Source: Streptomyces capillispiralis (GTDB lineage: Bacteria > Actinomycetota > Actinomycetes > Streptomycetales > Streptomycetaceae). From it: 64,000 nucleotides of DNA. The stretch covers positions 2,202,501 to 2,266,500 of the forward strand of contig NZ_VIWV01000001.1 in NCBI RefSeq assembly GCF_007829875.1, written 5' to 3'. The position numbers were made by a program, and so were the translations under genes. Below, piece after piece: positions 46,283 to 56,325 of the stretch (its first letter is position 1; each line of letters begins with the position of its first letter). The notes beneath the pieces were generated by a model. The model had not been told where the DNA came from and did not search any database. It worked only from the letters and a program-made list of their open reading frames with translations.

Positions 46283-47356
46283 ATGACCTCCGACGCGACA
46301 TCCGCATCCGCCGGCGGGGGCACGGAGGCCGCCGCCGGTCCGCCGAAGGACGGGCCGGCGGCGGTCGGCGGCCGTGTCACCACCGCCTACCCCCGGTACG
46401 TGGCGGGCAAGGTGGCCGGAGCCGCCGTGTCCCTCCTCGCCGTCCTCGTCACCAGCTTTTTCCTCTTCCGGCTGATCCCCGGCGACCCGGTGAAGTTCAT
46501 GACCGGGGGCCGGCAGGTCTCGGCCGAGCAACTGGCAATGTACCGCGAGCAGTTCGGGCTGGACCTGCCGCTGTGGCAGCAGTTCACCGACTACTGCGGC
46601 AAGGCGCTGACCGGCGATCTGGGGACGTCGTACCAGTTCAACGCGCCCGTGGTCGACAGGATGGGCGAGGCGTTGCCGAACACCCTGCTGCTCACCGGTA
46701 CCGCCTTCGTCCTCTACACGGTGCTCGGCGTCGTCCTCGGCACCCGGTCCGCCTGGCGGCACGGGCGGCTCGGGGACCGGATCGGCACGGGGCTGGCGCT
46801 GACCCTGTACTCCCTGCCCTCCTTTTGGCTGGGGCTGCTGCTGATCATCACGCTGTCGGTGGGGATCGGTCCGCTGCCGGGCCTGTTCCCGACCGGTGGT
46901 ATGGAGTCCGGTGGCGAGGAGGGCTTCGCGTACGTCCTCGACGTGGCGCACCACCTGGTCCTTCCGGTGGTGACGCTGGTGGCCGTCGAGTACGGGCAGA
47001 CGCTGCTGGTGACACGGGCGGCGCTGCTGGACGAGATGGGCAGCGACTATTTGACCACCGCGCGGGCGAAGGGGCTGCGCGACGACCTCGTACGGCGCCG
47101 GCACGCCGTGCCCAACGCGCTGCTGCCGACCGTGACGCTGATCTTCATCAACCTCGGGCGGACCGTGGCCGGGGTGATCCTGGTGGAGACGGTCTTCTCC
47201 TGGCCGGGTCTGGGCGGGCTGTTCTACCAGGCGTTGAGCGTGCCCGATCTGCCGCTGGTGCAGGGGCTGTTCCTCGTGTTCGCCGCCGCGGTGATCGTGA
47301 TGAACACGCTCGCCGACCTCGTGTACCCGCTGTTCGATCCCCGGGTGGGCCGATGA
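46283..47356 (+). CDS. ABC transporter permease, DppB/OppB type
   Basis: 357 aa. About 40 disordered N-terminal residues, then six membrane helices. The binding-protein-dependent transport signature lies in LDEMGSDYLTTARAKGL (EAA loop). Typical of the first permease of peptide importers. Its stop overlaps the next ATG (ATGA). Confidence 0.92.
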   Translation: MTSDATSASAGGGTEAAAGPPKDGPAAVGGRVTTAYPRYVAGKVAGAAVSLLAVLVTSFFLFRLIPGDPVKFMTGGRQVSAEQLAMYREQFGLDLPLWQQFTDYCGKALTGDLGTSYQFNAPVVDRMGEALPNTLLLTGTAFVLYTVLGVVLGTRSAWRHGRLGDRIGTGLALTLYSLPSFWLGLLLIITLSVGIGPLPGLFPTGGMESGGEEGFAYVLDVAHHLVLPVVTLVAVEYGQTLLVTRAALLDEMGSDYLTTARAKGLRDDLVRRRHAVPNALLPTVTLIFINLGRTVAGVILVETVFSWPGLGGLFYQALSVPDLPLVQGLFLVFAAAVIVMNTLADLVYPLFDPRVGR

Positions 47357-48267
47357 CGAGCGAGAAGGGTCCGGCCGCGCGCCCCCGCGCCCTGGCGTGG
47401 CAGCGGCGCCGGGCCTCGGCGGTGCGGTTCTGGCGGCAGTACCGTACGCACCGGGCGGGCGTCCTCGGTCTGGCGGTGCTCGCCCTGTTCGCGCTGCCGG
47501 CCCTGGCCGCTCCGCTGCTCGTCGGCTCCGACGTGGCCGATGTGACCGACGCGCCGGGCCGTCCGCTGGAGCGCCCGAGCCCCGAACTCCCGCTGGGCGC
47601 CGACCGGTTCGGGCGCAGTCTGCTCGGCCTGGTGGTCTGGGGCGCGCGGGTGTCGCTGCTGGTGGGGCTGCTGGCCGCGGTGCTGTCGGTGGCGATCGGC
47701 TTGGTGATCGGGGTGACGGCGGGGCACTTCCGCGGCTGGTACGCGACGGTGCTGATGCGGATCACCGACTGGTTCCTGGTGATGCCGACGCTGGTGCTGG
47801 CGATCGCGCTGGCCACGGTGATGTCCCGCTCGCTGCTGACGATCGTCGTGGCGATCGGGGTGACGACCTGGCCGACGACGGCCCGGCTGGTGCGGGCACA
47901 GACGCTGGCCGTGGAGACCCGGCCGTACATCGAGCGGGCGCGGGCGCTCGGCGGCGGGCACTGGCACATCATGACCCGGCACGTGCTGCCCAACGTGATG
48001 CCGCTGGTGCTGGCCCAGACGACACTGATCATCTCCTCGGCGATCCTCGCGGAGGCGACGCTGGCCTTCCTGGGGCTCGGTGATCCGACCGTGGTGTCGT
48101 GGGGCGGGCTGTTGCAGGACGCCCGCGAGGCGGGCGCGGTCAGTGCCGGGCACTGGTGGTACCTGGTGCCGCCGGGCATCGCCATCGCCGTGGTGGCGCT
48201 GGCGTTCACCCTGTGCGGGCGGGCCGTGGAGTCCGTCCTCAACCCGCGGCTGGGGGTGTCCCGTTGA
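47353..48267 (+). CDS. ABC transporter permease, DppC/OppC type
   Basis: 304 aa, ATG overlapping the previous stop. DppC-type N-terminus with an extracytoplasmic PELPLGADRFGRSLL motif, followed by five further helices and the EAA loop ETRPYIERARALGGGHW. Forms the heterodimeric channel with the preceding permease. Ends TTGA, overlapping the TTG of the ATPase gene. Confidence 0.92.
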   Translation: MTSEKGPAARPRALAWQRRRASAVRFWRQYRTHRAGVLGLAVLALFALPALAAPLLVGSDVADVTDAPGRPLERPSPELPLGADRFGRSLLGLVVWGARVSLLVGLLAAVLSVAIGLVIGVTAGHFRGWYATVLMRITDWFLVMPTLVLAIALATVMSRSLLTIVVAIGVTTWPTTARLVRAQTLAVETRPYIERARALGGGHWHIMTRHVLPNVMPLVLAQTTLIISSAILAEATLAFLGLGDPTVVSWGGLLQDAREAGAVSAGHWWYLVPPGIAIAVVALAFTLCGRAVESVLNPRLGVSR

Positions 48268-49412
48268 GCCTGCTCGACGTCAGGGGACTGACGGTGACGT
48301 ACGCGGACGGGGCGGCGGCCGTGCGCGGGGTCGACCTGCGCCTGGACGCGGGCCGCAAGCTGGGGGTCGCCGGGGAGTCGGGGTGCGGCAAGTCCACGCT
48401 GGCCCTGGCCCTGCTGCGGCTGCTGCCCGCGGGGACCCGGGTCGGCGGCGAGATCCTGCTGGACGGCGAGGACGTGCTGGCCATGAAGTGGGGCCGGGTA
48501 CGGGCGGTCCGCTGGGCCGGTGCCTCCATCGTGTTCCAGGGGGCCATGCACTCCCTCAACCCCGTGCGGCGCGTCGGCGACCAGATCGCCGAGCCGATCC
48601 TGCTGCACCGCAGGGCGACTCCCGCCGGGGCGCGGAGGAGGACCGGGGAACTGCTGGAGCAGGTCGGCCTCCCGGCCGCCCGCGGGTCGGCCCATCCGCA
48701 CGAACTGTCCGGCGGGCAGCGCCAGCGCGTCATGATCGCCATGGCGCTGGCCTGCGACCCCCGGCTGATCATCGCCGACGAGCCGACGACCGCGCTCGAT
48801 GTGATGATCCAGGCGCAGATCCTGCGGCTGATCGAGCAGGTGGTCGCCGACCAGGACGTCGGGCTGATCATGATCAGCCACGACCTGGCGGTCCTCGCGG
48901 ACACCTGTGACCGGCTCGCGGTGATGTACGCGGGCCGGGTCGTCGAGGAGGGCCCCGCCCGGCGGGTCCACGAGGACGCCCGTCATCCGTACGCCCGGGC
49001 GCTGTCGGCCGCGTTCCCGCGCATCGGCGACCCGGCGTCGCGCTTCGCGCCGCGCGGTCTGCCCGGCGATCCGCCGGACCCGTCGGCGCTGCCGGCGGGC
49101 TGCGCCTTCCATCCGCGGTGCCCGGTGCCGCTCGACTCCTGCGCCGTGGAGGACCAGCCGCTGCGGGACGCGGGACCGGACCGCCGCGCGGCGTGCGTAC
49201 ACGTCACCGCACAGGACCGGGCCCCCGCGCAGGACCGGGCCCCCGGTCGGGCCCGGGACACCGATCAGCCCCCGGACACCGGTCGGAGCTGGGCCGGGGA
49301 CTCGGGCGGGAGCGGGGATCGGGACACGCCCCCGGCCGGACCACACGACACCGTCGGAGACACCTCCCACGCCCCGGACTCCCCCGAGGAAGCGAGGCGC
49401 CCCGCCCCATGA
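48264..49412 (+). CDS. ABC transporter ATP-binding protein, DppD type
   Basis: 382 aa. The start is a TTG inside TTGA; no other start fits before the first beta strand ([12 protein letters not shown]). Walker [11 protein letters not shown]-loop, signature LSGGQRQR and Walker [13 protein letters not shown] are intact. The oligopeptide-type C-terminal domain has a Cys cluster ([10 protein letters not shown]...SCAVED), probably metal-binding. The final 60 residues are a low-complexity AQDRAP/DT-rich tail not usual for this family. Confidence 0.92.
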   Translation: MSLLDVRGLTVTYADGAAAVRGVDLRLDAGRKLGVAGESGCGKSTLALALLRLLPAGTRVGGEILLDGEDVLAMKWGRVRAVRWAGASIVFQGAMHSLNPVRRVGDQIAEPILLHRRATPAGARRRTGELLEQVGLPAARGSAHPHELSGGQRQRVMIAMALACDPRLIIADEPTTALDVMIQAQILRLIEQVVADQDVGLIMISHDLAVLADTCDRLAVMYAGRVVEEGPARRVHEDARHPYARALSAAFPRIGDPASRFAPRGLPGDPPDPSALPAGCAFHPRCPVPLDSCAVEDQPLRDAGPDRRAACVHVTAQDRAPAQDRAPGRARDTDQPPDTGRSWAGDSGGSGDRDTPPAGPHDTVGDTSHAPDSPEEARRPAP

Positions 49413-50395
49413 CCACCTCCTCCCCCCTCCTCAGCGCCCGGGGCGTACGGGTCTCCTTCCCCGGCCGCCACGGCGCCCCCGCCGCCCGGGCCGTGGACGG
49501 TGTCGACCTCGACATCCGCTCCGGGGAGATCGTCGCCCTGGTCGGTGAATCGGGCTGCGGCAAGACGACGCTGGCCCGCGCCCTGCTGGGCCTGGTCGAG
49601 CCGGCCGCGGGGCGGGTCGCCTTCGACGGGCGGCCGCTGGAGTACTCCGGCCGGGCGCTGAAGGCGTACCGCAGGCGCGCGCAGCTGGTGTTGCAGGATC
49701 CGAGCGGCTCGCTCAATCCGCGGCACACGGTGTACGACGCCGTCGCCGAGGGACTGCGGATCCACGGCTACGGCGGTGACGAGCGGGCCGCGGTCGCCGG
49801 GGCGCTGTCCCGGGCCGGGCTGCGGCCGCCGGAGCGGTTCTTCCTGCGGTATCCGCACGAGCTGTCCGGCGGTCAGCGGCAACGCGTGGTGATCGCGGGC
49901 GCGTTGGTGCTGGAGCCCGAACTCCTGGTCGCCGACGAGCCGGTGGCCTCCCTCGACGCGTCCGTGCGCGGCGAGATCCTGGCCCTGCTGCTGCGTCTGC
50001 GCACCGAACTGGGGCTGGCCGCGCTGGTGGTCACGCACGATCTCGGGCTGGCCTGGAACATCGCCGACCGGGTCGCGGTGATGTACCTGGGCCGGATCGT
50101 GGAGACGGGGGCGGTGGAGCAGGTCCTGACGGCTCCGAGGCATCCGTACACGCGGGCCCTGCTGTCCGTGCTGCCCGAGGCTCCGGGCGAGCCGGTGATC
50201 CTCACTGGCGAGCCACCGGATCCGGCCCGCGTGCCCTCCGGCTGCCGGTTCCACGCCCGCTGCCCGGTCCTGGCGGGCGGCGAGGCGGACCGCGCGGGGG
50301 TCGCCGGGGCGTGCCGCGGCCGGGATCCGGGGATCCTCGACGGGAGCGGCACGGCCCAGGTGGCGTGCCACTGGGCGCACGCCGGGACGGTCTGA
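49409..50395 (+). CDS. ABC transporter ATP-binding protein, DppF type
   Basis: 328 aa, ATG overlapping the preceding stop (ATGA). Walker [10 protein letters not shown], signature LSGGQRQR, Walker [13 protein letters not shown] intact, and a C-terminal oligopeptide-transporter domain with the Cys pair [10 protein letters not shown]. Completes a five-gene importer with the two permeases, binding protein and DppD-like subunit. Convergent with ribF; only six bases separate the stops. Confidence 0.93.
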   Translation: MTTSSPLLSARGVRVSFPGRHGAPAARAVDGVDLDIRSGEIVALVGESGCGKTTLARALLGLVEPAAGRVAFDGRPLEYSGRALKAYRRRAQLVLQDPSGSLNPRHTVYDAVAEGLRIHGYGGDERAAVAGALSRAGLRPPERFFLRYPHELSGGQRQRVVIAGALVLEPELLVADEPVASLDASVRGEILALLLRLRTELGLAALVVTHDLGLAWNIADRVAVMYLGRIVETGAVEQVLTAPRHPYTRALLSVLPEAPGEPVILTGEPPDPARVPSGCRFHARCPVLAGGEADRAGVAGACRGRDPGILDGSGTAQVACHWAHAGTV

Positions 50396-50401
50396 CCGGG
50401 G

Positions 50402-51355
50402 CTACGCCTTCTCGGCCGCGGCCACCAGTTCCTTGCAGCGCTCGACGTCCGCGGCCATCTGCTCCAGCAGCGCCTCCAGCGTGTCGAACTTGGCCTGGCC
50501 GCGCACGAAGGCGAGGAAGTCGACGGCGACGTGCAGCCCGTAGAGGTCGAGTCCGACGCGGTCGATGGCGTACGCCTCGACCGTGCGCTCGGTGCCGTCG
50601 AACTGGGGGTTGGTGCCGACGGAGATCGCGGCGGGCATGGCCTCGCCCTGGGCGTGCAACCAGCCGGCGTAGACGCCGTCGGCGGGGATCGCGGTGTGCG
50701 GGAGCGTCTCGACGTTGGCCGTGGGGAAGCCCAGGTCGCGGCCGCGCTGGGCGCCGCGGACGACCACGCCCTCCACGCGGTGGGGGCGGCCCAGGATCTC
50801 GGCGGCGCCCTCGACCGCGCCCTCGGCGACCAGGCGGCGGGTGAGCGTCGAGGAGAACGGCTCGCCGCCGCCGGCCTCTCCGGTCACGTACAGGTCGACG
50901 ACCTCGACGTCGAAGTCGTAGACCCGGCCCTGCTCGGCGAGGAACTCCACGTTGCCGGCGGCCCGGTGGCCGAAGCGGAAGTTGGGGCCCTCGACGACCG
51001 CCTTGGCGTGCAGCTTGTCGACCAGGACCTTCACCACGAAGTCGGCCGCGGACAGCTTGGAGAACTCGGTGGTGAAGGGGAGGATCAGCACCGCGTCGAC
51101 GCCGAGCCCGGCCATGAGTTCGGCGCGCCGGTGGTGCGGGGCGAGCAGCGGCGGGTGGCTGCCCGGGCGGACGACCTCGCTGGGGTGGGGGTCGAAGGTG
51201 ACGACGACGGCGGGCACGCCGAGGGCCCGGGCGCGGTCCACGGCATGCCGGATGATCAGCTGGTGCCCGCGGTGGACTCCGTCGTAGGAACCGATGGTGA
51301 CGACGCTGCGCCCCCAGTCCTGGGGGATGTCCTCCAAGCCACGCCAGCGCTGCAC
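50402..51355 (-). CDS. ribF: Bifunctional riboflavin kinase / FMN adenylyltransferase
   Basis: 317 aa. Makes FMN then FAD. The N-terminal nucleotidyltransferase has the HxGH-type motif (YDGVHRGHQ, residues 24-32) and the later SSTLTRRL region. The C-terminal riboflavin kinase domain has RGRDLGFPTANVE. GTG at 51355 has AAGGAG nine bases upstream. Upstream frame to 51478 is rejected for lack of a ribosome site. The product FAD is the cofactor of ThyX elsewhere in the window. Confidence 0.95.
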   Translation of the reverse strand: MQRWRGLEDIPQDWGRSVVTIGSYDGVHRGHQLIIRHAVDRARALGVPAVVVTFDPHPSEVVRPGSHPPLLAPHHRRAELMAGLGVDAVLILPFTTEFSKLSAADFVVKVLVDKLHAKAVVEGPNFRFGHRAAGNVEFLAEQGRVYDFDVEVVDLYVTGEAGGGEPFSSTLTRRLVAEGAVEGAAEILGRPHRVEGVVVRGAQRGRDLGFPTANVETLPHTAIPADGVYAGWLHAQGEAMPAAISVGTNPQFDGTERTVEAYAIDRVGLDLYGLHVAVDFLAFVRGQAKFDTLEALLEQMAADVERCKELVAAAEKA

Positions 51356-51571
51356 TGTGCCTGCTCCTTGTCGAAACCTCGTCGAGACCGAGTCCGTGGA
51401 CCTATCCTGCGCAGCTCTAAGGGTGCCATGCCGCCTGCCCGGCGCCCGCATCGGCATCGGGGCTGTGACCGGGTGCACGCGCGCCCCGGCAACAGGGGAA
51501 CGGCCGTCGTGCTGCCGGTGGCCCGCATCGACGGCATGGCGGCGGTGATCGGGTGCACCGTACGCCTTGGG

Positions 51572-54500
51572 TCAGGCGGGGACGGTCGTGTCCGCGAGGT
51601 GTCCGATCGTGCGGCGGGTGGCGGGGCCGACGAGCGTGTCCCACTCGCGCGGGGCGTCCGCCAGCCAGCCGGCCACGGCGGCGGCGAAGCCCGGGACGTG
51701 GCGGCCCAGGTCGGCCAGACAGTGGTCGAGGCGGGCGGCGCCCTCCGGGGTGCGGGCGAGCATCAGTCCGGTGCCGTGGACGAGGACGCGCAGCTCGGGA
51801 CCGGTGGTGCGGGCGGCGGCCCGCAGCACCGCGTCCAGCACGCCGGGGTCGCTCTCGCGGGTGAGCAGGAGGTCGAGCAGTTCGCGGCGCAGCGGGCGGG
51901 AGGCCGGCGTGCCGGGGGCGGCGAGGACACCGGCGAGGGCCACCCGGAGCGGCTGCGGGCCGCCGTCCAGCAGCCCGGCGATCAGGCTCCGGAGGACCGC
52001 ACGGTCGGCGGGGCCCCGGTCGAGCCGCCGGTCGGCGTAGGCGGCGACGTGCCCGGTCAGTTCCGGCCGCCGCTCCACGGACTCCCGCAGGAGTGCGGCG
52101 ACCGGGCGGGCCAGGGCGGGGGTGGTGGCGTCGGCGAGGGTGCGCAGCGTCCGGCCCGCGTCCGCCCCGGCCAGCCGCGCCCGGAAGGCGTCGAGCACGG
52201 GCTCCGGGTGGGTGGCGAGGGCGTCGGTCAGGGCGCTCGGCGGGAGGTGCGGGTCACCGGCCGCGAAGTGCTCCAGGGCGCGCGGGAGGTGCCGGTCCCT
52301 GCTCTTCGGGTCGCGGACGAGGAGGGCGAGCGCGGCCCCGTGCAGCGCGCGGTCGGCACTGCGGACGAGCACGGCGAGCGCCGCGTACCGCAGCAGGGTG
52401 CGGTCGGTGTCGTCGCGTACGTGGGGTGCGACCCGCAGTCCGTAGGTGAGCGCGGCGGCCCGGCGCGCGGGGCGTTCGTCCTGCGCCCACCGGTCGACGG
52501 CCCGGCAGAGCGCCGCCGGCTCCTCCTCCGCCAGCACGGTGAGCAGCTGGTCGGCCCGCCGGTGGGCGCTGTCGGCGAGCGCCTCGGTCAGCGCGTCCAG
52601 GGCCTGGTGCCGGTGGGTGTGCAGCAGCGCCTGCGCGGCCGTGGCCACGGTCGCGTGCGGGGTGGCGGGCAGCGGCCGGTCGTCCTCGAACCAGCGGACC
52701 AGGTACGGCAGTACGGTGACGGGGTCGGCGGCGAGCAGACCGGCGGTGGCGTCGAGGAAGCGGGGCCCGCTCTCGCACGGGGGGCCGTCGGCGTGGACCA
52801 GCCGGCGCAGCAGGGCGCAGCGTGCCTCCGGCGGCAGCCGCAGGCCGGTCCAGAAGGCGGGCCCCAGCTCCGGCCGCACCGCCCGCCGCTGCTCCCGCCA
52901 GGCCACGATGCGGTCGGTCAGCAGGTGCAGCACCTCGGTGTACGGGGTCGCGTCGGGCACGCGCGCGAGGGTGCCGGTGAGCAGGCGGGCGGCCCACCAG
53001 GCGTCGGGGCGGGCGTCCAGGGCGTGCGTCAGGTCCGCGAGGCGTGAGGCGAGGCGGGCGGTGCCGTGCTGGCGGGCGAGGAGCAGCAGGGCCTCGACGA
53101 CGGGGCCGAGGCGGTGGTGGGCGACGGGGCCGGGGTCCTGCGGGGTGCGGTGGTCGTGGACCAGGGCGCGCAGGGCACCGTCGACGTCGAGGTGGCTGCC
53201 CTGGAGCCAGTCGGCGAGCTCCTCGTGGGCGAACCGGTATCCGGTCCCGGCCGGGACGAGGAGGCCCTCGGCCAGGACGGCCGCCGCCCAGCCGGTGCCG
53301 CCGCCGAGCCGGTCCGGAGCGGGGCCGGGCGGGAACACCGTCTCGAACGTCTGCCGGTCCAGGTCGCCCTGTCCGGTCCCGAGGCTGCGCCGGGCGGCCT
53401 CGTGCACCTGCCCGGCGACCTTGGCGGCCAGCCGGCGTACGGCGGTGCCGCGGAGCCCGTGCCCGGCGGCGAGGCGGGCGGCCACGCGCAGGCACATCAG
53501 GTCCAGGTGGGCCGAGAAGACCTGGTCGCGGCCGACGGGGACATCCGGAACGGCACTGGCAATGGCAATGGCACCGGGGTGATGCGGGGCGCACGATGCC
53601 GGGATGTCGCCGGTCCCCGTGGTCCCGCCGGTCCCCGGGGCCCCGTCGGCGAGGGCGGCCCGGACTTCGGCGAACAGCCGCAGGGTCAGCGGGTGCCGGG
53701 CGTCGGCGTCGGCCACGGCGCCCTCAGGGATGCCGAGGCGGGCGCGGGCCTGCCGGGCCTCCTCGGCGGTGAGGTCGCCGAGCGTCACGCACGGGGGCAG
53801 CCCGTCGGGTCCGTCGTCCCCGGCGTGCAGGGCCGCCTCCGGGAAGCCGGCCTCCTCCCAGTACTCCGGACGGCAGGCCACCGCCAGCCGTGCACCCGTC
53901 GCCCGCAGCCACCGCACGGTCGCGGCGGTCCATGCGGCACGGTGGTGGGCGGGGGCGGGCGGCATCTCCTCGGGGCCGTCGAGGAGCAGCAGCAGCGGGC
54001 GCCCGGCCGCGCGCGAGAGCTGGGCCAGGCGCTCCGGGCCGAGGTCGCCGAGGGCCTCGGCGGGGGCCGGGAACGGGGCGAGGGAGGCGGCGGCGCGTGC
54101 GGCGGCACGGTCCAGTGCCCGGCGGGCGGCGTCCGCGACCGAGCCGTCGTCCGCGCGCAGCTCGGCGCCGCGCAGCCACAGCGTGGGCAGCCCGGCGCGG
54201 CGACGGCGGGCGGCGAGCGCCGCGAGTTCCGTGGTGCGGCCGGAGCCGGGCGGTCCGACGAGGCCCAGTACAGGTGCCCCGCCCCGCTCGAACGCGGCGA
54301 GCTGTGCGAGGACGGCCGCCCGTGCGACGGGCTCCCCGGGTCCGGGCGGCCCGCCCCCTCCCGGCGAGGTGGCGGTGAGCGCCACGATCCCGGCGAGGTT
54401 GAGGTCGGTGCCGTACGCCGGGACCGTCGCCGCGTTCTCGGCGAGCACCGCGGCGAGGGCGCCTTCGTCGGCGACCCCCGGGAGCAGCGGTACGGCGAAG

Positions 54501-55168
54501 CCGACGTCGCGCTCGTCGGAGCGGAGGGCGGTGCCGAGGACGCCGAGCACGGTGCCGGTGGCGGCGTCGAGCACCGGGCCGCCGGCGGCCCCGCCGCCCA
54601 GGCGCAGGGCGTCGCGCCCCGCGGTGCCGACCGCCAGCTCCAGGGCGGCTTCGAGGGCGTGCGGACGGTCGGTGGCGGTGTAGGTCACGGCGCTCGTGCC
54701 GAGCACGCGCGCCTCCCGCCAGCCTCCGGCGGCGATCCGCACATAGGTGCCGGTCTCGATGTGCCCCCGCGTGGTGACGGGCAGCGGCGCGACCCCGAGC
54801 CCTTCGCTCCGGACGAGGGCCAGGTCGAGCCGGGGCAGCGGGGTCACCGCGTCGGCGCCCACCACGCGGCGGCGGTCCCCCGCGGCGGACAGCACGAGTC
54901 GGGGCAGACCGTCGACGGCCTCGTGGCTGGTGATGACCGTGCCGTGGTGGTCGGCGACGAAGCCGGTGCCGCGCGGGCGGCCGGCCAGGTCGTGGATCCG
55001 GACCAGGACGTCCGGGTGGCCCTGCGCGCCGGCCGAGTCACCTGAGCCCTGCGGCTCCCGGGAGTCCCGGCACTCCCCCGCACTCCCACCCCAACCGTCC
55101 CGGCGGTCCCCCGCGTCCCACCCGTCCTGCGCTTCCCGGGCTGCCCGGGGTCCGTTTCGCGACGGCAT
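51572..55168 (-). CDS. Large trypsin-like / P-loop (STAND-like) protein with degenerate active sites
   Basis: 1198 aa. Residues 50-230 look like a trypsin/HtrA fold: TGFVADHHGTVITSH with His82, LPRLDLALVR with Asp115, but the Ser position in the GxSGGP motif is Ala195 (GGGAAGGPVL). Residues 295-480 look like a P-loop NTPase: Walker A GPPGSGRTT with Arg311 in place of Lys, and Walker B LLLLLDGPEEM with Asp397. Residues about 500-1198 are long alpha-helical repeats, HEAT/ARM-like, Leu/Ala/Arg-rich. Start ATG with GGGAGG seven bases upstream. Located between ribF and truB. Family assignment is by eye. Both active sites may be dead or modified. Confidence 0.75.
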   Translation of the reverse strand: MPSRNGPRAAREAQDGWDAGDRRDGWGGSAGECRDSREPQGSGDSAGAQGHPDVLVRIHDLAGRPRGTGFVADHHGTVITSHEAVDGLPRLVLSAAGDRRRVVGADAVTPLPRLDLALVRSEGLGVAPLPVTTRGHIETGTYVRIAAGGWREARVLGTSAVTYTATDRPHALEAALELAVGTAGRDALRLGGGAAGGPVLDAATGTVLGVLGTALRSDERDVGFAVPLLPGVADEGALAAVLAENAATVPAYGTDLNLAGIVALTATSPGGGGPPGPGEPVARAAVLAQLAAFERGGAPVLGLVGPPGSGRTTELAALAARRRRAGLPTLWLRGAELRADDGSVADAARRALDRAAARAAASLAPFPAPAEALGDLGPERLAQLSRAAGRPLLLLLDGPEEMPPAPAHHRAAWTAATVRWLRATGARLAVACRPEYWEEAGFPEAALHAGDDGPDGLPPCVTLGDLTAEEARQARARLGIPEGAVADADARHPLTLRLFAEVRAALADGAPGTGGTTGTGDIPASCAPHHPGAIAIASAVPDVPVGRDQVFSAHLDLMCLRVAARLAAGHGLRGTAVRRLAAKVAGQVHEAARRSLGTGQGDLDRQTFETVFPPGPAPDRLGGGTGWAAAVLAEGLLVPAGTGYRFAHEELADWLQGSHLDVDGALRALVHDHRTPQDPGPVAHHRLGPVVEALLLLARQHGTARLASRLADLTHALDARPDAWWAARLLTGTLARVPDATPYTEVLHLLTDRIVAWREQRRAVRPELGPAFWTGLRLPPEARCALLRRLVHADGPPCESGPRFLDATAGLLAADPVTVLPYLVRWFEDDRPLPATPHATVATAAQALLHTHRHQALDALTEALADSAHRRADQLLTVLAEEEPAALCRAVDRWAQDERPARRAAALTYGLRVAPHVRDDTDRTLLRYAALAVLVRSADRALHGAALALLVRDPKSRDRHLPRALEHFAAGDPHLPPSALTDALATHPEPVLDAFRARLAGADAGRTLRTLADATTPALARPVAALLRESVERRPELTGHVAAYADRRLDRGPADRAVLRSLIAGLLDGGPQPLRVALAGVLAAPGTPASRPLRRELLDLLLTRESDPGVLDAVLRAAARTTGPELRVLVHGTGLMLARTPEGAARLDHCLADLGRHVPGFAAAVAGWLADAPREWDTLVGPATRRTIGHLADTTVPA

Positions 55169-55353
55169 CGTCGAGCCTCCCGCCGTACATCCGTGCCCTT
55201 GTCCGTGACAGTAGGGCCGGGATGATCAGCGGGACAGATCGCTCGGTGAACGCGCCCCCTTCCGCTCCCCCGCTTCACTCCGAGCGCCCGCACTTACGGG
55301 TGAACGGAGCGGGGTGGGTGGATACACCCTAGGGGTGGGGGAACCGAGGGGGA

Positions 55354-55397
55354 CCGTGGAGCGGCGGCATGTCCGTCCCCGTGACGCCGCTCCACGG
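55354..55397 (-). terminator. Hairpin after truB
   Basis: A perfect 13-bp inverted repeat (55354-55366 with 55385-55397) and an 18-base loop lies 23 bases beyond the truB stop on the minus strand, and about 190 bases before the large P-loop gene. It probably ends the rbfA-truB transcript. Confidence 0.65.
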
Positions 55398-55419
55398 ACG
55401 GATCCGCGGTCCCTGTCCC

Positions 55420-56325
55420 TCAGACGAAGACGGCGAGGCTCTTGGCCTTGCCGCGGTGCTCCTCGACGAGGGCCAGGAAGCGCCCCTCGGGGTCGAAGAC
55501 GGCCACGGCTCCGGAGCCCGCGTACTCCTCGGGCATCTCCAGCCGCACCCCGTTGGTGAGCAGCCGGGCCCGGCGGGTGTCGACGTCCCAGCGCGGGAAG
55601 GCGGCAGCGGCGGCCTCGGCGACCGGCATCACGGTCAGCTCCTGCTGGAGCTGGTCGAGGGTGCGGGCCGCGTCCAGCTTGTACGGGCCGACGCGGGTGC
55701 GCCGCAGCGCGGTCAGATGCCCGCCCACGCCCAGGTCGGCGCCCAGGTCCCGGGCGAGGGCGCGGATGTACGTGCCGGAGGAGCAGACGACGGAGACCAC
55801 CAGGTCCAGCACGGCGGTGCCGTCCTCGGCGACGGCTTCCCGGACGTCGTACACGGAGAACGAGGAGACGGTGACCGGGCGCGCCGGGATGTCGAACTCC
55901 TCGCCCTCCCGGGCGCGCTTGTAGGAGCGCACCCCGTTGATCTTGATGGCGCTCACCTTGGACGGCACCTGCATGATGGCGCCGGTCAGCTTGGCGACGC
56001 CCGCGTCGACCGCCTCGCGGGTGACCCGGGACGCGTCCGTGGAGGAGGTGATCTCCCCCTCGGCGTCGTCGGTGACCGTGTTCTGCCCGAGCCGGACGGT
56101 GCCCAGGTACTCCTTCTCGGTCAGCGCGAGGTGGCCGAGGAGCTTGGTCGCCCTCTCCACGCCGAGGACGAGGACGCCCGTCGCCATCGGGTCGAGGGTG
56201 CCGGCGTGGCCGACGCGCCGGGTGCGGGCGATGCCGCGCATCTTGGCGACCACGTCGTGCGAAGTGAAGCCCGACGGCTTGTCGACGATGACAAGGCCGT
56301 CGGGCGTGGTGTGCTTCTGCGTCAT
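55420..56325 (-). CDS. truB: tRNA pseudouridine(55) synthase
   Basis: 301 aa. Makes pseudouridine 55 in tRNA T-loops. Catalytic Asp45 in GHAGTLDPMATG; further family blocks VPSKVSAIKINGVRSYKRAR and CSSGTYIRALARDLG are complete. The start overlaps the rbfA stop by ATGA. Length is typical for actinomycetes. Confidence 0.95.
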   Translation of the reverse strand: MTQKHTTPDGLVIVDKPSGFTSHDVVAKMRGIARTRRVGHAGTLDPMATGVLVLGVERATKLLGHLALTEKEYLGTVRLGQNTVTDDAEGEITSSTDASRVTREAVDAGVAKLTGAIMQVPSKVSAIKINGVRSYKRAREGEEFDIPARPVTVSSFSVYDVREAVAEDGTAVLDLVVSVVCSSGTYIRALARDLGADLGVGGHLTALRRTRVGPYKLDAARTLDQLQQELTVMPVAEAAAAAFPRWDVDTRRARLLTNGVRLEMPEEYAGSGAVAVFDPEGRFLALVEEHRGKAKSLAVFV

